A DNA stretch of 35,014 nt, from positions 1 to 35,014 of the forward strand of contig JAAUPF010000059.1 in NCBI GenBank assembly GCA_012034575.1, in the 5' to 3' direction. The stretch's first letter is position 1; every line of letters begins with the position of its first letter. Positions 24,765 through 33,856 of this stretch are shown here, one piece after another. This DNA comes from Richelia sp. CSU_2_1. GTDB taxonomy: Bacteria > Cyanobacteriota > Cyanobacteriia > Cyanobacteriales > Microcoleaceae. The position numbers were made by a program, and so were the translations under genes. A model generated the notes under the pieces. It did not search any database. It saw nothing but the letters and a program-made list of their open reading frames with translations, and was not told the origin of the DNA.

Positions 24765-27239
24765 ATGCAAAACCGAGCCAATAAATCCTGCACCGCACCC
24801 GCCCCGCAGCCAAATCCCACGAAAAAGCTGCGCCAATTTTGGCAAAATCTCAGCGGTGGTGCTCAGTCGCGCTGGCAGCAACTTTACAGCCTTTGGGAGC
24901 ACAGGCGGCAGCGCCGCCACTTGTTAACCCTACTAATTCTGGGAAGCACTGCTTTAACAATTAGCGCTACGGCTTGCATCAGCTATTTTTTTGTGCGCGG
25001 ATTGATTCTCGACAATTCCAAGCAAATAGTGATATTAAAACTAGAACAAGGCATCGAAGAAATCGATCGCTGGCTCAGCAACCGCAAAGCAGAAATAGAA
25101 AGTATCGCTTACTCTCCGACTGTTCGCACTCTCGATTGGAAATTAGTTGAACCTCTCTTGCAAGGAGAAACCTACAGGTTAAAAGAGTATTTTATCCTGT
25201 CATTAATTCAGCCCGACGGTTCGTTGCGCAATACTTTAGGCAATGGCTCGAACGTCAAAGACCGCAAATACTTTAAATCGTCAATGGCAGGAAATACAAC
25301 TGTTTCCGATCCGCTCGTCGGCCGTTCTACAAACGTTCCATCGATCGTAATTTCTACACCGCTGTGGGCATTGCCCCCGATTCCCAATCGAGTAATTGGA
25401 GTCCTTTCAGGCAGCATTAGATTAGACAGAATAATCAATGTGACAAATAGCTTGCAGTACGGTTCGGAGAGTTATGCTTTTGCGCTAAATTCCGAAGGAG
25501 TACCCATAGTTAATGCCAGCTCCAACTTAACAGGAAATCTCGATCGATCGACCGCAAGCTTTTTAAACTCCAAAGATTCCGAACTAGCAGAAATCGCGCG
25601 CCACATGACCGCTCGCCAGATAGATATTAAACTGGTGAAAATAAATGAGAAATGGGTTTATGTCGCCTACGCTCCCCTCAATGAAGTTAACTGGTCGATG
25701 GCGTTAGTAATTCCGCGCAACAATATTGAATCTCAACTGCAAGCCTTAAATCTACTGGCATTCATCGGGTGCGGGTTGCTAGTTCCGGCAATGCTAGCAG
25801 CAATTTGGCTGATTTATTCCTCAGAACAAAACCGCGTTCAAGCCGAGCGAGAAGCCATGCTCAACCGCATTTCTGGACGGATTCGCGCTTCCTTGGAATT
25901 AGACCAAATCGTGCAAAGTACGGTAGAAGAAATAGTAAATTTGCTACATTTAGAACGCGCAGGTTTTGGTTGGTACGAACCCCAACAGAAAACCTTACAA
26001 ATATTGTGGGAATCCGGTTCATCTGAGAATCAAAAACAAATCCTCACGTTTGAACCGCATTTTGCAGGAGATTTGTCAGTTCGCCTGGAACAAGGCGAGC
26101 CAATAATCCTAGATAGCGATACTTTGCCTGAAAGCACAAATCAGCCTTTAAAATTACAAGCTAACAGCTATTTAGCCGTGCCCGTTCGGGTGCAAAACCA
26201 GGCCCAGGGTTATTTAGTTTGCAGCAGGGCTACTCATTGGTTGTGGATGGGTGAAGAAATTCAACTGTTAAAAGCTGTGGCGGATCAACTGGCGATCGCC
26301 ATTACTCAATCTCACCTTTACAGCCAAACTCAAGACCAAGTAAAACTGCTCAACAGCACAATAACAGAGCTCAAAAAAACCCAAGCTCATTTAGTTCAAA
26401 ACGAAAAAATGTCTTCTCTCGGTCAAATGGTAGCCGGGATTGCCCACGAAATTAACAATCCAGTTAACTTCATTTTTGCGAACTTGCCCTACACGAGTAC
26501 GTATACTGAAAATTTGCTGTCATTAGTGAATTTGTACAGGCAAACTTTCTCAGAAATCCCGCCCGAAATTGAAGATTTTACCGAAGAAATTGACTTAGCA
26601 TTTATCGAAGAAGATTTGCCGCAGATGATGAATTCTATGAAAATCGGAGCCGAACGCATCCGCAGCATAGTTCTTTCCCTGCGCAATTTTTCTCGCCTGG
26701 ATGAGGCAGATAAAAAACTGGCCGACATTCACGAAGGAATTGACAATACCTTGTTGCTGCTTTCCAACAGCCTCAAAAATGGAGTTTCGGTAGTTAAAAG
26801 ATACGGCAAACTGCCATCCATCGAGTGCTATCCGTCTCAGTTAAATCAGGTATTTATGAACTTGCTAAGCAACGCGATCGACGCTTTGAAAGAGAGCGAT
26901 CGTCCCGATCGAAATATTACGATCGTCACTGGAGTATTTTTATCAAACGGTACGAAGTTTCTCAGAGTGACGATCGCCGATAACGGTCCGGGAATTCCCG
27001 AAGATGTTAAAGCGCAAATTTTCAACCCATTTTTTACTACTAAACCCGTGGGCAAAGGCACGGGTTTGGGATTAGCTATTAGTTATAAAATTGTAGTTGA
27101 CGGCCACGGCGGCAGCATCAAAGTTTCTGAAAATCGCGGCGGCGGTACGAAGTTTACTGTGGAAATTCCGATTAGCAACCGTCAGGAAGAAGGAAGCAAA
27201 AATAACGAACAGAGGAGTTCGGCAGTTCGATCGTACTGA
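24765..27239 (+). CDS. Membrane sensor histidine kinase (Cache-like, GAF, HisKA, HATPase)
   Basis: This 824-residue kinase has one transmembrane helix at about 52-75, an extracytoplasmic Cache-like sensor (about 76-328, with [13 protein letters not shown] and [13 protein letters not shown]), and a second helix at about 329-351. These are followed by a GAF domain (about 375-515), a coiled coil, the H-box [12 protein letters not shown] (His 561), and an HATPase with [17 protein letters not shown] and [11 protein letters not shown]. There is no HAMP or receiver domain, so it must phosphorylate a separate response regulator not seen nearby. The NNP-type H-box and long helical insertion before the ATPase are usual in cyanobacterial sensor kinases. 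ATG at 24765 is preferred over the in-frame TTG at 24759. A 200-bp MITE begins immediately after the TGA. Confidence 0.9.
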   Translation: MQNRANKSCTAPAPQPNPTKKLRQFWQNLSGGAQSRWQQLYSLWEHRRQRRHLLTLLILGSTALTISATACISYFFVRGLILDNSKQIVILKLEQGIEEIDRWLSNRKAEIESIAYSPTVRTLDWKLVEPLLQGETYRLKEYFILSLIQPDGSLRNTLGNGSNVKDRKYFKSSMAGNTTVSDPLVGRSTNVPSIVISTPLWALPPIPNRVIGVLSGSIRLDRIINVTNSLQYGSESYAFALNSEGVPIVNASSNLTGNLDRSTASFLNSKDSELAEIARHMTARQIDIKLVKINEKWVYVAYAPLNEVNWSMALVIPRNNIESQLQALNLLAFIGCGLLVPAMLAAIWLIYSSEQNRVQAEREAMLNRISGRIRASLELDQIVQSTVEEIVNLLHLERAGFGWYEPQQKTLQILWESGSSENQKQILTFEPHFAGDLSVRLEQGEPIILDSDTLPESTNQPLKLQANSYLAVPVRVQNQAQGYLVCSRATHWLWMGEEIQLLKAVADQLAIAITQSHLYSQTQDQVKLLNSTITELKKTQAHLVQNEKMSSLGQMVAGIAHEINNPVNFIFANLPYTSTYTENLLSLVNLYRQTFSEIPPEIEDFTEEIDLAFIEEDLPQMMNSMKIGAERIRSIVLSLRNFSRLDEADKKLADIHEGIDNTLLLLSNSLKNGVSVVKRYGKLPSIECYPSQLNQVFMNLLSNAIDALKESDRPDRNITIVTGVFLSNGTKFLRVTIADNGPGIPEDVKAQIFNPFFTTKPVGKGTGLGLAISYKIVVDGHGGSIKVSENRGGGTKFTVEIPISNRQEEGSKNNEQRSSAVRSY

Positions 27240-27439
27240 TACCAAATCCGGGCCCAGCGAAGCGGAGGGTTGTAAACCCCTTTATTCTTTAATCGGCCAA
27301 GGACATTTTGTTTGTGTAGTTTGACCTCGAATTCGTATGACGGGCGCTTCGCCACATACGAATTTGAGGTCAAAAGGTTTCAAGCGCCGAGCGATAACGG
27401 GTATATCTACCCTCCGCTTCGCTTCGCCCGGATTTGGTA
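27240..27439. mobile_element. MITE of 200 bp with about 30-bp terminal inverted repeats
   Basis: The left end (27240-27270) begins TACCAAATCCGGGC and contains AGCGAAGCGGAGGG. The right end (27409-27439) is its near-perfect inverse, ending GCCCGGATTTGGTA. Taking CCAAATCC...GGATTTGG as the element, both sides are flanked by TA, the target duplication of IS630/Tc1-mariner elements. An inner 19-bp inverted repeat (27321-27339 with 27355-27373, one mismatch) lies around TTGACCTCGAATTCGTATG. There is no transposase. It lies at the exact 3' end of the kinase gene. Confidence 0.82.
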
Positions 27440-27483
27440 TAAGATAATAGTCTCTGCTGAAAATGACAGAAGAGGGATTACAC

Positions 27484-28185
27484 TCAACTCAGAGTACACA
27501 ACTCCTGCACTCTATCTAACTCTAGATCGTCAAAACGATCGACCGTCCAGTTAGCTCGGCGATGGATCATGTGAAACGGGTAAGTATGAGTCACTCCCGC
27601 TACTTGAATACCAGCTTTTTTCGCCGCTGCAATTCCGGCAAAAGTATCTTCAATAGCCAAACATTCACCCGGTTGCAAGTTCCAGTCGGGATATCGTTCG
27701 TTCAGGCGTTCTACTGCTAGTAAATAGCCGTCGGGTTCGGGTTTGCTCGCCGTCAAGTCGTCCCCTGCAACAATTAACTCAAAGTTGTCTGCTAAACCGG
27801 CCAACTTTAATACTAATTCTATTTCCGATCGCACTGCACCGCTAACTACGGCCATTTTTAAACCGGTCGATCGCACTTTAGCAATAAAGTCTGCCAGTCC
27901 CGGATAAATCGGCAGCGTTTCCAAACTATCCAATTGAGTTTTGTAAGCTTCTGCCTTGCGCAATAACAGTCGATCGAGATAAGTTTCTGTCAAAAAGCGC
28001 CCCCGCCGATTGAACAGTTCGACAATGCAAGCGCGATCGCTTTTTCCCAAACAAACTTCTCGAAACTCCCCTGGTTTGAGCCGCAAATTTTCTTCCAGCA
28101 TCAATCGATCGATGATTTGCTCGTGAATCGATTCATCATTAATAATAACGCCATTAAAATCAAATAAAACTGCTTTTAAATTCAT
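27484..28185 (-). CDS. HAD-IA hydrolase (beta-phosphoglucomutase/phosphatase-like)
   Basis: A 233-residue HAD protein with a four-helix cap after motif I, as in the beta-phosphoglucomutase group. Motifs are VLFDFNGVIIND (Asp9; the usual second Asp is Asn11), MAVVSGA (motif II), KPEPDGYLLAVERL (Lys, motif III) and LAIEDTFAGIAAAKKAG (motif IV). The substitution of the acid/base Asp by Asn is seen in some HAD proteins and may mean weak phosphatase activity or a different reaction. The natural substrate, probably a sugar or nucleotide phosphate, is not known. ATG at 28185 lies at the edge of an ATCAGTC heptamer array, which forms the 5' leader. No clear Shine-Dalgarno sequence is seen. Confidence 0.88.
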   Translation of the reverse strand: MNLKAVLFDFNGVIINDESIHEQIIDRLMLEENLRLKPGEFREVCLGKSDRACIVELFNRRGRFLTETYLDRLLLRKAEAYKTQLDSLETLPIYPGLADFIAKVRSTGLKMAVVSGAVRSEIELVLKLAGLADNFELIVAGDDLTASKPEPDGYLLAVERLNERYPDWNLQPGECLAIEDTFAGIAAAKKAGIQVAGVTHTYPFHMIHRRANWTVDRFDDLELDRVQELCTLS

Positions 28186-28245
28186 TAGTCATCAGTCATT
28201 AGTCATCAGTCATCAGTCATCAGTCATCGGTCATCGGTCATTAGT
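28184..28245. repeat. ATCAGTC/ATTAGTC heptamer array
   Basis: About nine heptamer units of the ATCAGTC type lie between the HAD and methyltransferase genes and reach the HAD start codon. The strand context suggests both genes are transcribed in the same direction through it. Confidence 0.88.
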
Positions 28246-28253
28246 TTGGTCAA

Positions 28254-29156
28254 TCAAGCCGGTGCTGCAATGCCCGGTAAATCTCCATTAAAATCAGGAG
28301 AGAGATTGTCTGTCGGATTCCACGACTTCGCCGCCGACACCTGTTCTAAATCTTGTCCCGGTAAAGGTTTAACAGCTTGCGTTACCTGATGCACCCACCA
28401 GTGTTCCTGAGTTTGCACCGCCGCAAATCCAGCCGCCCCCATCCAAGCATCGACGCTGCCGGCTGCGTAAGACTTAATATAAGGCTCTTCAAATACTTCT
28501 GTCAGCCACTCTGTCTGCCGCAAAGTTTTCTGATTCCCGTCCAAAATTGCCACCTGTCCCCCCACTCCCAGCAGTCGAAAACTTTCGCGCAAAATTGATC
28601 GCGATACAGTCGGTGGCGTTTCATGAAACAGCAGGGAAGCTGCAACTAAATCGAAGCTGCTGTCTGGAAAACCGGTACTTTCGGCATTTCCGTGCAGCCA
28701 CTCGATATCCAATCCAGCTTTTTGAGCTTTAATTTCGGCAACTACCAGCATATAAGGCGATAAGTCGAGGCCGACAACTTGTGCTTGGGGAAAAGCTTGT
28801 TTCAGCATCAAAGTTGTCGAACCGGTGCCGCAGCCCAAATCGAGGATGCGCCGCGGTTTAACCCTTACAGCGTCAATTAAACCTTGCCTGACAAGTGTTT
28901 CGTTGGGAGGCAAAACATATTGGGTAATCGGATCGTAGGAAACGGCGGCATTGGCGTTGAAATAGCCGCCTTCAATGCCGTGAAAGTTTTGGCTGCTGTA
29001 ATATTCGGGATAAATTAAATTAGGTTGGCGGTGGCGATCGGCTGCTGTTTCCCAGTCGATACTTTGGTAAAATCGTTTCAGTTCTGTTTCGTCGATCGCC
29101 AGTCGAATTAGGGGCGATAAAAAACGCTCGAAAATTGTATCCTTGCGAACAGCCAT
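28254..29156 (-). CDS. Class I SAM-dependent methyltransferase
   Basis: A 300-residue protein with an unusual N-terminal extension of about 100 residues before the Rossmann methyltransferase domain. Motif I is ILDLGCGTGSTT (about 104-115), motif II VVGLDLSPYML, post-motif segment GNAESTGFPDSSFDLV and LLFHETPP, so the fold assignment is firm. The substrate is not known; candidates are a quinone, lipid or small metabolite. The start ATG at 29156 has AGGAG close upstream. A small 2Fe-2S protein gene lies upstream in the same orientation, so the pair may be co-expressed. Confidence 0.88.
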   Translation of the reverse strand: MAVRKDTIFERFLSPLIRLAIDETELKRFYQSIDWETAADRHRQPNLIYPEYYSSQNFHGIEGGYFNANAAVSYDPITQYVLPPNETLVRQGLIDAVRVKPRRILDLGCGTGSTTLMLKQAFPQAQVVGLDLSPYMLVVAEIKAQKAGLDIEWLHGNAESTGFPDSSFDLVAASLLFHETPPTVSRSILRESFRLLGVGGQVAILDGNQKTLRQTEWLTEVFEEPYIKSYAAGSVDAWMGAAGFAAVQTQEHWWVHQVTQAVKPLPGQDLEQVSAAKSWNPTDNLSPDFNGDLPGIAAPA

Positions 29157-29293
29157 AAAACTCCTTTTATCCTAAATAATTTTATCCTAAAATAAGGCAT
29201 AGCACGATGATGCTCTGCGTCCATACCACTATAACGCGCAATTTGGCGAATCGCTTCCATCCTAACTACAAACAATTTTATCCGTCCAAAACT

Positions 29294-29530
29294 TTACCAA
29301 GTCGGGTCAAAATAAATATTAATTGTGACTTGTTCTTTTCCCGAAGGTACGCCAGAAATGCAAGCACAAATCGTTTGTCCCCCGTCAATTTCCACTTCGC
29401 AAGCGTGACAAGAACCCATCCGACAGCCAGTAGGAATGCAAACCCCAGCTCGATCGGCCACATCTAACAATAGCTCTCCCGCTTCAGCTTCAACCGTCAC
29501 ATTATCCGGTAAAAAAACCACTTTTGTCAT
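29294..29530 (-). CDS. Small plant-type 2Fe-2S ferredoxin-like protein
   Basis: A 78-residue single-domain 2Fe-2S protein. The cluster loop GCRMGSCHACEVEI gives C-x4-C-x2-C, and a later Cys in the ICACISGVP segment completes the four ligands. The preceding TVEAEAGELLLDVADRAGV strand-helix is as in ferredoxin and ferredoxin-like domains. It is shorter than photosynthetic ferredoxin (about 97) and is likely an electron carrier for a particular partner enzyme. ATG at 29530 has AGGAGA about eleven bases upstream. The next gene in the same direction is the methyltransferase, about 140 bp away. Confidence 0.88.
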   Translation of the reverse strand: MTKVVFLPDNVTVEAEAGELLLDVADRAGVCIPTGCRMGSCHACEVEIDGGQTICACISGVPSGKEQVTINIYFDPTW

Positions 29531-29580
29531 TAAAATATATTCTCCTACTAACTAAACAGCAATTTCTAACTAATGACTAA

Positions 29581-29822
29581 TTGGTAATTGGTAATTGGTA
29601 ATTGGTAATTGGTAATTGGTAATTGGTAATTGGCGATCGGTAATTGGTAATTGGTAATTGGTAATTGGTAATTGGTAATTGGTAATTGGTAATTGGTCAT
29701 CGCTCGACTGTCAACTATCAAATGCCAACTGTCAACTGTCAACTGTCAACTGTCAACTGTCAACTATCGACTGTCAACTGTCAACTGTCAACTGTCAACT
29801 ATCAACTATCAACTGTCAACTC
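29581..29822. repeat. Long GGTAATT array followed by CAACTGT array
   Basis: About seventeen nearly perfect GGTAATT heptamers (29581-29698, interrupted once at GGCGATC) meet about fifteen CAACTGT/CAACTAT heptamers (about 29707-29822). The second array runs into cobQ and supplies its TGA stop codon. The open frames here are repeat translations, not genes. Confidence 0.93.
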
Positions 29823-31282
29823 AAAATCTGCTTCATATCTAAATGCTTTTCCACCGTATCTGCCAGAGAATCTAACAGAAACTCTCGATGTTCTCGGTAA
29901 TTGGGAATACCCGTAGGGAGAGCGCGAAGTCCCCGCTGCTGGCGCAAGTGATTCAACCAAGCCCGCCGCCAAGCTCCGTTATCAAAAATACCGTGCAAAT
30001 AAGTACCCCAAATTGATTGAGAATTGTTGACCATACCCAAAGTAGCATCATCAAACAGCCAATTAATTGCATCGGATTCCAGCATTTGCGTTCTTCCTTG
30101 ATGGATTTCGTAACCTGCAACCGGCAAACCCTGTTGGGGGTAATTAGAGGTAACAAGCCGCTGGCGGGCAATTTTGTGAGGAGCGATCGAAGTTTTTAAA
30201 GGTAACAAACCCAGCCCTTGAAACTCTCCTTTTTCCCCTTCTAAACCTTCGCGATCGCTGATACTTTCTCCCAGCATTTGGAACCCCGCACAAACTCCCA
30301 TCACCGTACCGCCAGCTACCAAGTAATTTTGAATGGTTTTTGCCATACCCGTTTGCCGCAACACCTGCAGATCGGAAATTGTCGTTTTAGAACCCGGTAA
30401 AATCACCGCATCAGGATGGCCTAAAGGCTCTTTGGGGCTGACATATCTTACAGTGACAGTAGTTTCCGACTCCAGCGGGTCGAAGTCGGTAAAATTAGAA
30501 ATGCGGGGCAAACGAATGACTGCAATATTGAGGTCAGTTTGAGTATGGCGAGAGCGCCGATCGAGCAAATCGAGAGAATCTTCTGCGGGAAACACTTCAT
30601 CGATCCAAGGAATCACTCCAATTACCGGAATTCCCGTGCGTTTTTCCAACCACTCAATCCCCGGTTCTAAGATCGATCGCTGACCCCGAAACTTATTAAT
30701 AATTACCCCTTTAATTAAAGCTCTTTCCTCCGGTTCCAGCAACTCCAAAGTACCGACAACATGAGCAAAAGCCCCGCCCCGATCGATATCAACTACCAGC
30801 AAAGTCCGAGCGTTCAAATACTTAGCTACCCGCATATTTGTTAAATCGCGGTGCTTGAGATTAATTTCCGCGGGGCTGCCGGCTCCCTCGCAAACCAACA
30901 GATCGAATTCATGGGAAAGAAATTCCAAAGATTCTTTAATAACTTGCCAGCCGACATCAAAATACTGCTCGTAATATTGGGCAGCTCGGGTATTTCCCAC
31001 AGCTTTGCCTTTGAGAATCACCTGAGAAGTCATATCACCTTGCGGCTTGAGCAAAATGGGGTTCATTTCCACCCAAGGAGGCACCCCCGCAGCCCAAGCT
31101 TGAATGGCTTGAGCGTAGCCAATTTCTCCGCCTGCTGCAGTGACGTAAGAATTCAGTGCCATATTCTGACCTTTAAAAGGAGCCACCCGCCAATTCCGGC
31201 GCGCAAAGATCCGGCACAAAGCAGCAACAAGTAAAGATTTTCCAGCGTGGGAGGTTGTTCCCACGACCATAATTGCTTTCAT
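29816..31282 (-). CDS. cobQ: Cobyric acid synthase CobQ
   Basis: CobQ amidates the corrin ring of adenosylcobyrinic acid a,c-diamide at four positions, using glutamine and ATP, in pseudocobalamin synthesis. The 488 residues show the two expected halves. The N-terminal synthetase has VVGTTSHAGKSLL (residues 6-18), FKGQNMALNSYVT and EGAGSPAEINL. The C-terminal glutamine amidotransferase has VMGVCAGFQMLGE (catalytic Cys at about 330) and GTYLHGIFDNGAW (His). The stop codon is inside a CAACTGT repeat array. Start ATG at 31282 matches the family; no cobalamin riboswitch is recognisable upstream. Neighbours are unrelated, so it is likely a single-gene unit. Confidence 0.97.
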   Translation of the reverse strand: MKAIMVVGTTSHAGKSLLVAALCRIFARRNWRVAPFKGQNMALNSYVTAAGGEIGYAQAIQAWAAGVPPWVEMNPILLKPQGDMTSQVILKGKAVGNTRAAQYYEQYFDVGWQVIKESLEFLSHEFDLLVCEGAGSPAEINLKHRDLTNMRVAKYLNARTLLVVDIDRGGAFAHVVGTLELLEPEERALIKGVIINKFRGQRSILEPGIEWLEKRTGIPVIGVIPWIDEVFPAEDSLDLLDRRSRHTQTDLNIAVIRLPRISNFTDFDPLESETTVTVRYVSPKEPLGHPDAVILPGSKTTISDLQVLRQTGMAKTIQNYLVAGGTVMGVCAGFQMLGESISDREGLEGEKGEFQGLGLLPLKTSIAPHKIARQRLVTSNYPQQGLPVAGYEIHQGRTQMLESDAINWLFDDATLGMVNNSQSIWGTYLHGIFDNGAWRRAWLNHLRQQRGLRALPTGIPNYREHREFLLDSLADTVEKHLDMKQILS

Positions 31283-31344
31283 AAAATTTGTCTTATCCGC
31301 AAGCTTTTTGCCGTTTTTGCCATTCTAGCCTGACTTTTGAAGGA

Positions 31345-31488
31345 AGAAGGAGACAGGAGGCAGGAGACAGGAGGCAGAAGCACAATAACTCTCAACTCAA
31401 AACTCGCTTGCGAGCACACTTGGCACCCCCTGGGCTAGACGCTGAGCCCCTACTCCCGAACAACTGTCCCAGGTCAACTGTCAACTGT
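31345..31488. repeat. GGAGACAGGAGGCA repeats and CAACTGT remnants
   Basis: Two GGAGACAGGAGGCA units (about 31349-31377) and a TCAACTGTCAACTGTTT remnant (31472-31489) lie between cobQ and the Ycf66 gene. The rest of the gap is not recognisable. Confidence 0.6.
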
Positions 31489-32988
31489 TTAAGGCGAGGG
31501 TTTTGATTCGCCGCCGACATTCTCAGACTTTGATTCTTCTGCTTGTTGGGCCGCTTCAACGAGTTTCGGATCGGGGGGATTCGGGCGAATTAATTGAGAT
31601 TCTGCTATTTCTTCGATCGCGCTTTCTGTAACTGCATCCACCACCGTTGCGGACACATCAACTTCCAGGCGTTCGATCGGATCGCCGGGACCGGGTTCTT
31701 CTGCTGGGGGAGCAAAAACTACCTCGGGAATGACTGTTTCCAGAGGAGGGGCCGGAACTTGTGGTTCTATCTCTTCTGTCGCGCTGGGTTTGGGACTTGC
31801 TGGAACAGGTCTTTCCAAAGCTTCAGGCCTTGTAGCTGACTCAGTTTGAGAATTCGATCGCCCATCTTCTTCGCTTTCTTGCGCTTTTGCCTGCTCAGTT
31901 GCAATCAACTCTGCCATTGCTGCCACATCCGGCGGAAACGTCACTGCTTGACTCGGTACCGCAGTCGCACTCTGTGTTTCTGCTGGGGCTAATTCCGCTT
32001 CCTGCACGGGAGCGCTTTCAGGTGCTGGATTTGCTGGAGTTGCGGTGTCAGGGGCGATCGCTCCAGCAGCCGGTGCAGTTGCTGGCGGCTTAGCGGTGGC
32101 GGGCTTGTTTTTACTCGCATTCCCGCCCAACAAACCGCCCAGACTGTTTTTGAAATTGCCTAACAAGCCACCGAAACCGCCGGATTTTTTAGCGACTTTG
32201 GCATCGGGCTTGCTCGTGGCAGGGGCCGGTTGCGACTCTTTAGCAACAGCAGGTTTTGGGGCGATCGATTCAAATCCACCTGCTTCCGGCTGCTGTTTGA
32301 CCTCTGGCTGAGCCTCTACTGGCTCTAGGACTGGTTCTGGAGCAATTTCTGAAATTTCTGAGACCAGCGGCGGTTCGCTGCTTGGGGTTGATTCTGGAGG
32401 GGATGGCGGAGTTGGGGCGGGAATGTCGGCAACAAATACCGCTTCAGTTACCGCCGGTGTCGGCTCTGGGGCGGGGACTTCCGGGACGATCGAACTTTCT
32501 GCGATCGGTTCCGCTACTGGAGGAACTGCCGGCTGTTCCTCTAGCTTTACTTCGGCGGTAGGGGGAACGGGTGCGGGAACAGCATCAGCTTTCGGCTGCT
32601 TCGATCGCACGAATTTCGGTTTTTTCGGTGCGGGTGCTTTTTCTTGCTTCTTGCCAAACAAACCCGCGATCGAACTGCCCGCAGCAGCAACCTGCAAATT
32701 CGCAGCCGCGGCAGGAATCGGCGTTTGTTGGGCAACAGGCGTCACTTGCCTGCGCAAAACCAGAGTTTGCCAGCCAAAGGAGCCCAGCAGGGCCACGCCC
32801 GCCATTTGACCCAGCAGAAGAGCACCGGTAATTCGCCCCGCACAAGCCCATAAAACTAACGCATAAAAAAGTCCTACTCCACTCCAAACAAAATCGCTTT
32901 TGCGGTGAACTTCTGGAAAAAAGAAGGCTGCCATGTAAATACTAAAGCTGCCCAGACCGACTGCTAACGCCAGGATGTATGCAAGCAT
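31489..32988 (-). CDS. ycf66: Ycf66 family membrane protein with long Pro/Ala/Glu-rich tail
   Basis: Residues 1-80 match the Ycf66 N-terminal domain: a first helix ILALAVGLGSFSIYMAAFFF, then FVWSGVGLFYALVLWACAGR, then GALLLGQMAGVALLGSFGWQ. This family is conserved in cyanobacteria and some plastids; its role is not settled. The remaining roughly 420 residues are low-complexity, rich in Pro, Ala, Glu and Val, with short FGGLLGN/LGGLLGG glycine patches, and are probably disordered. The N-terminus would sit in the membrane and the tail extend from it. ATG at 32988 has GGAGGT nine bases upstream, a strong start signal. Plus-strand frames through the tail are shadows of its GC-rich codons. Confidence 0.92.
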   Translation of the reverse strand: MLAYILALAVGLGSFSIYMAAFFFPEVHRKSDFVWSGVGLFYALVLWACAGRITGALLLGQMAGVALLGSFGWQTLVLRRQVTPVAQQTPIPAAAANLQVAAAGSSIAGLFGKKQEKAPAPKKPKFVRSKQPKADAVPAPVPPTAEVKLEEQPAVPPVAEPIAESSIVPEVPAPEPTPAVTEAVFVADIPAPTPPSPPESTPSSEPPLVSEISEIAPEPVLEPVEAQPEVKQQPEAGGFESIAPKPAVAKESQPAPATSKPDAKVAKKSGGFGGLLGNFKNSLGGLLGGNASKNKPATAKPPATAPAAGAIAPDTATPANPAPESAPVQEAELAPAETQSATAVPSQAVTFPPDVAAMAELIATEQAKAQESEEDGRSNSQTESATRPEALERPVPASPKPSATEEIEPQVPAPPLETVIPEVVFAPPAEEPGPGDPIERLEVDVSATVVDAVTESAIEEIAESQLIRPNPPDPKLVEAAQQAEESKSENVGGESKPSP

Positions 32989-33114
32989 TTTGTCGGTACC
33001 TCCGCTGTGTCAAATAACTGTTAACGGCTAATTTTACCTTCGAGGCGTACAGATCGACTTCCCCCGCAATCATTAGATACATCTGTTGCCTTCCCAATTT
33101 CTCACTCTGACCCT

Positions 33115-33269
33115 CTAGAGCGTGTTTTTAAACTTTGCCTTCAGATCTCGATCCCCCTAAATCCCCCTTAAAAAGGGGGACTTTAAGACTCTTGCTCCCC
33201 CCTGAGTAGGGGCAATCCCCCCGTGGTTGCCCTGCTGGGGGGGATCTAGACTTTGAAAACACGCCCTAG
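33115..33269. mobile_element. Nested palindromic element containing a GATCCCCC repeat
   Basis: Outer ends CTAGAGCGTGTTTTTAAA (from 33115) and AAAACACGCCCTAG (to 33269) are inverted. Between them is a GATCCCCC-type element at 33150-33246, related to that at 22196. The inner element ends near-symmetrically with GGGGGGGATC. Either one element inserted in the other or the composite is a single larger family. Confidence 0.7.
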
Positions 33270-33456
33270 TCGCTCACCCCCTCACCCCCTCACCCCTCTC
33301 CGCATTTTCCCGGACCCAAGTCAGCTTGTACCGATCGCGATCGTGGTCACTTTAGCATTCGCACGCGATCGCACCAACTCTCCTGCAGGGTTCTGTATTT
33401 TGGTAGATGTAACGCAGGCAATTTCCACGTGCATCTATATTTTGGAGAGACCCACC

Positions 33457-33678
33457 ATGCTTGAAAAACTGCTGTTAGCCGCCGCTTTAACCCTATCGCT
33501 GCAGATTTTTGCCGGAGCCAGTCATTCAGCAAAATTACCTAAAAGTTATGTATTTCGATCGCTCCTGAATCCAGCAACCGTGCCCAAACCCTCTACCGGT
33601 TGCAGCAACGTTATTTGTTCGGGCGATCTCTTCGGGCAGATCCTTCCTGCGGGGGAATCCACAAATTACAGCCGCTGA
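33457..33678 (+). CDS. Small exported protein, function unknown
   Basis: A 73-residue protein beginning with a clear signal peptide (MLEKLLLAAALTLSLQIFAG then ASHSAK) and a short mature part with two Cys (TGCSNVICSGD). The frame is open upstream to an ATG at 33253, but that segment is unlike protein. The ATG at 33457 has GGAGAG seven bases before it, and it starts the signal peptide. No known family is recognised. Confidence 0.6.
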   Translation: MLEKLLLAAALTLSLQIFAGASHSAKLPKSYVFRSLLNPATVPKPSTGCSNVICSGDLFGQILPAGESTNYSR

Positions 33679-33856
33679 TTGATGTTTTCCCTTGTTTTTC
33701 CTTCGGGCGATCCCTATTAAATAAAAAAATTGGTTTTCCGACACTGAGGCGGGAACTTTTTAAATTTTAAACCGTCACCAGCTAGATGATTCTTTCGGCT
33801 CGATCGTCTAAATTAGTCTAAATTAAACTATTATTCCCAACACCCGCCTAAAAAAT

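Noticed and set aside
29581-29822. CRISPR-like regular repeat
   Set aside because: Seven-base tandem units without spacers; these are short tandem repeats typical of filamentous cyanobacteria.
31283-31488. Cobalamin riboswitch upstream of cobQ
   Set aside because: No B12-box-like conserved core could be seen in the leader; it contains only simple repeats.
32045-32809. Plus-strand frames rich in Ala, Gly and Thr
   Set aside because: They are antisense shadows of the low-complexity Ycf66 tail.
33253-33456. N-terminal extension of the small exported protein
   Set aside because: It is Pro/Ser-rich, overlaps a mobile repeat and has no Shine-Dalgarno; the internal ATG with GGAGAG begins a clean signal peptide.
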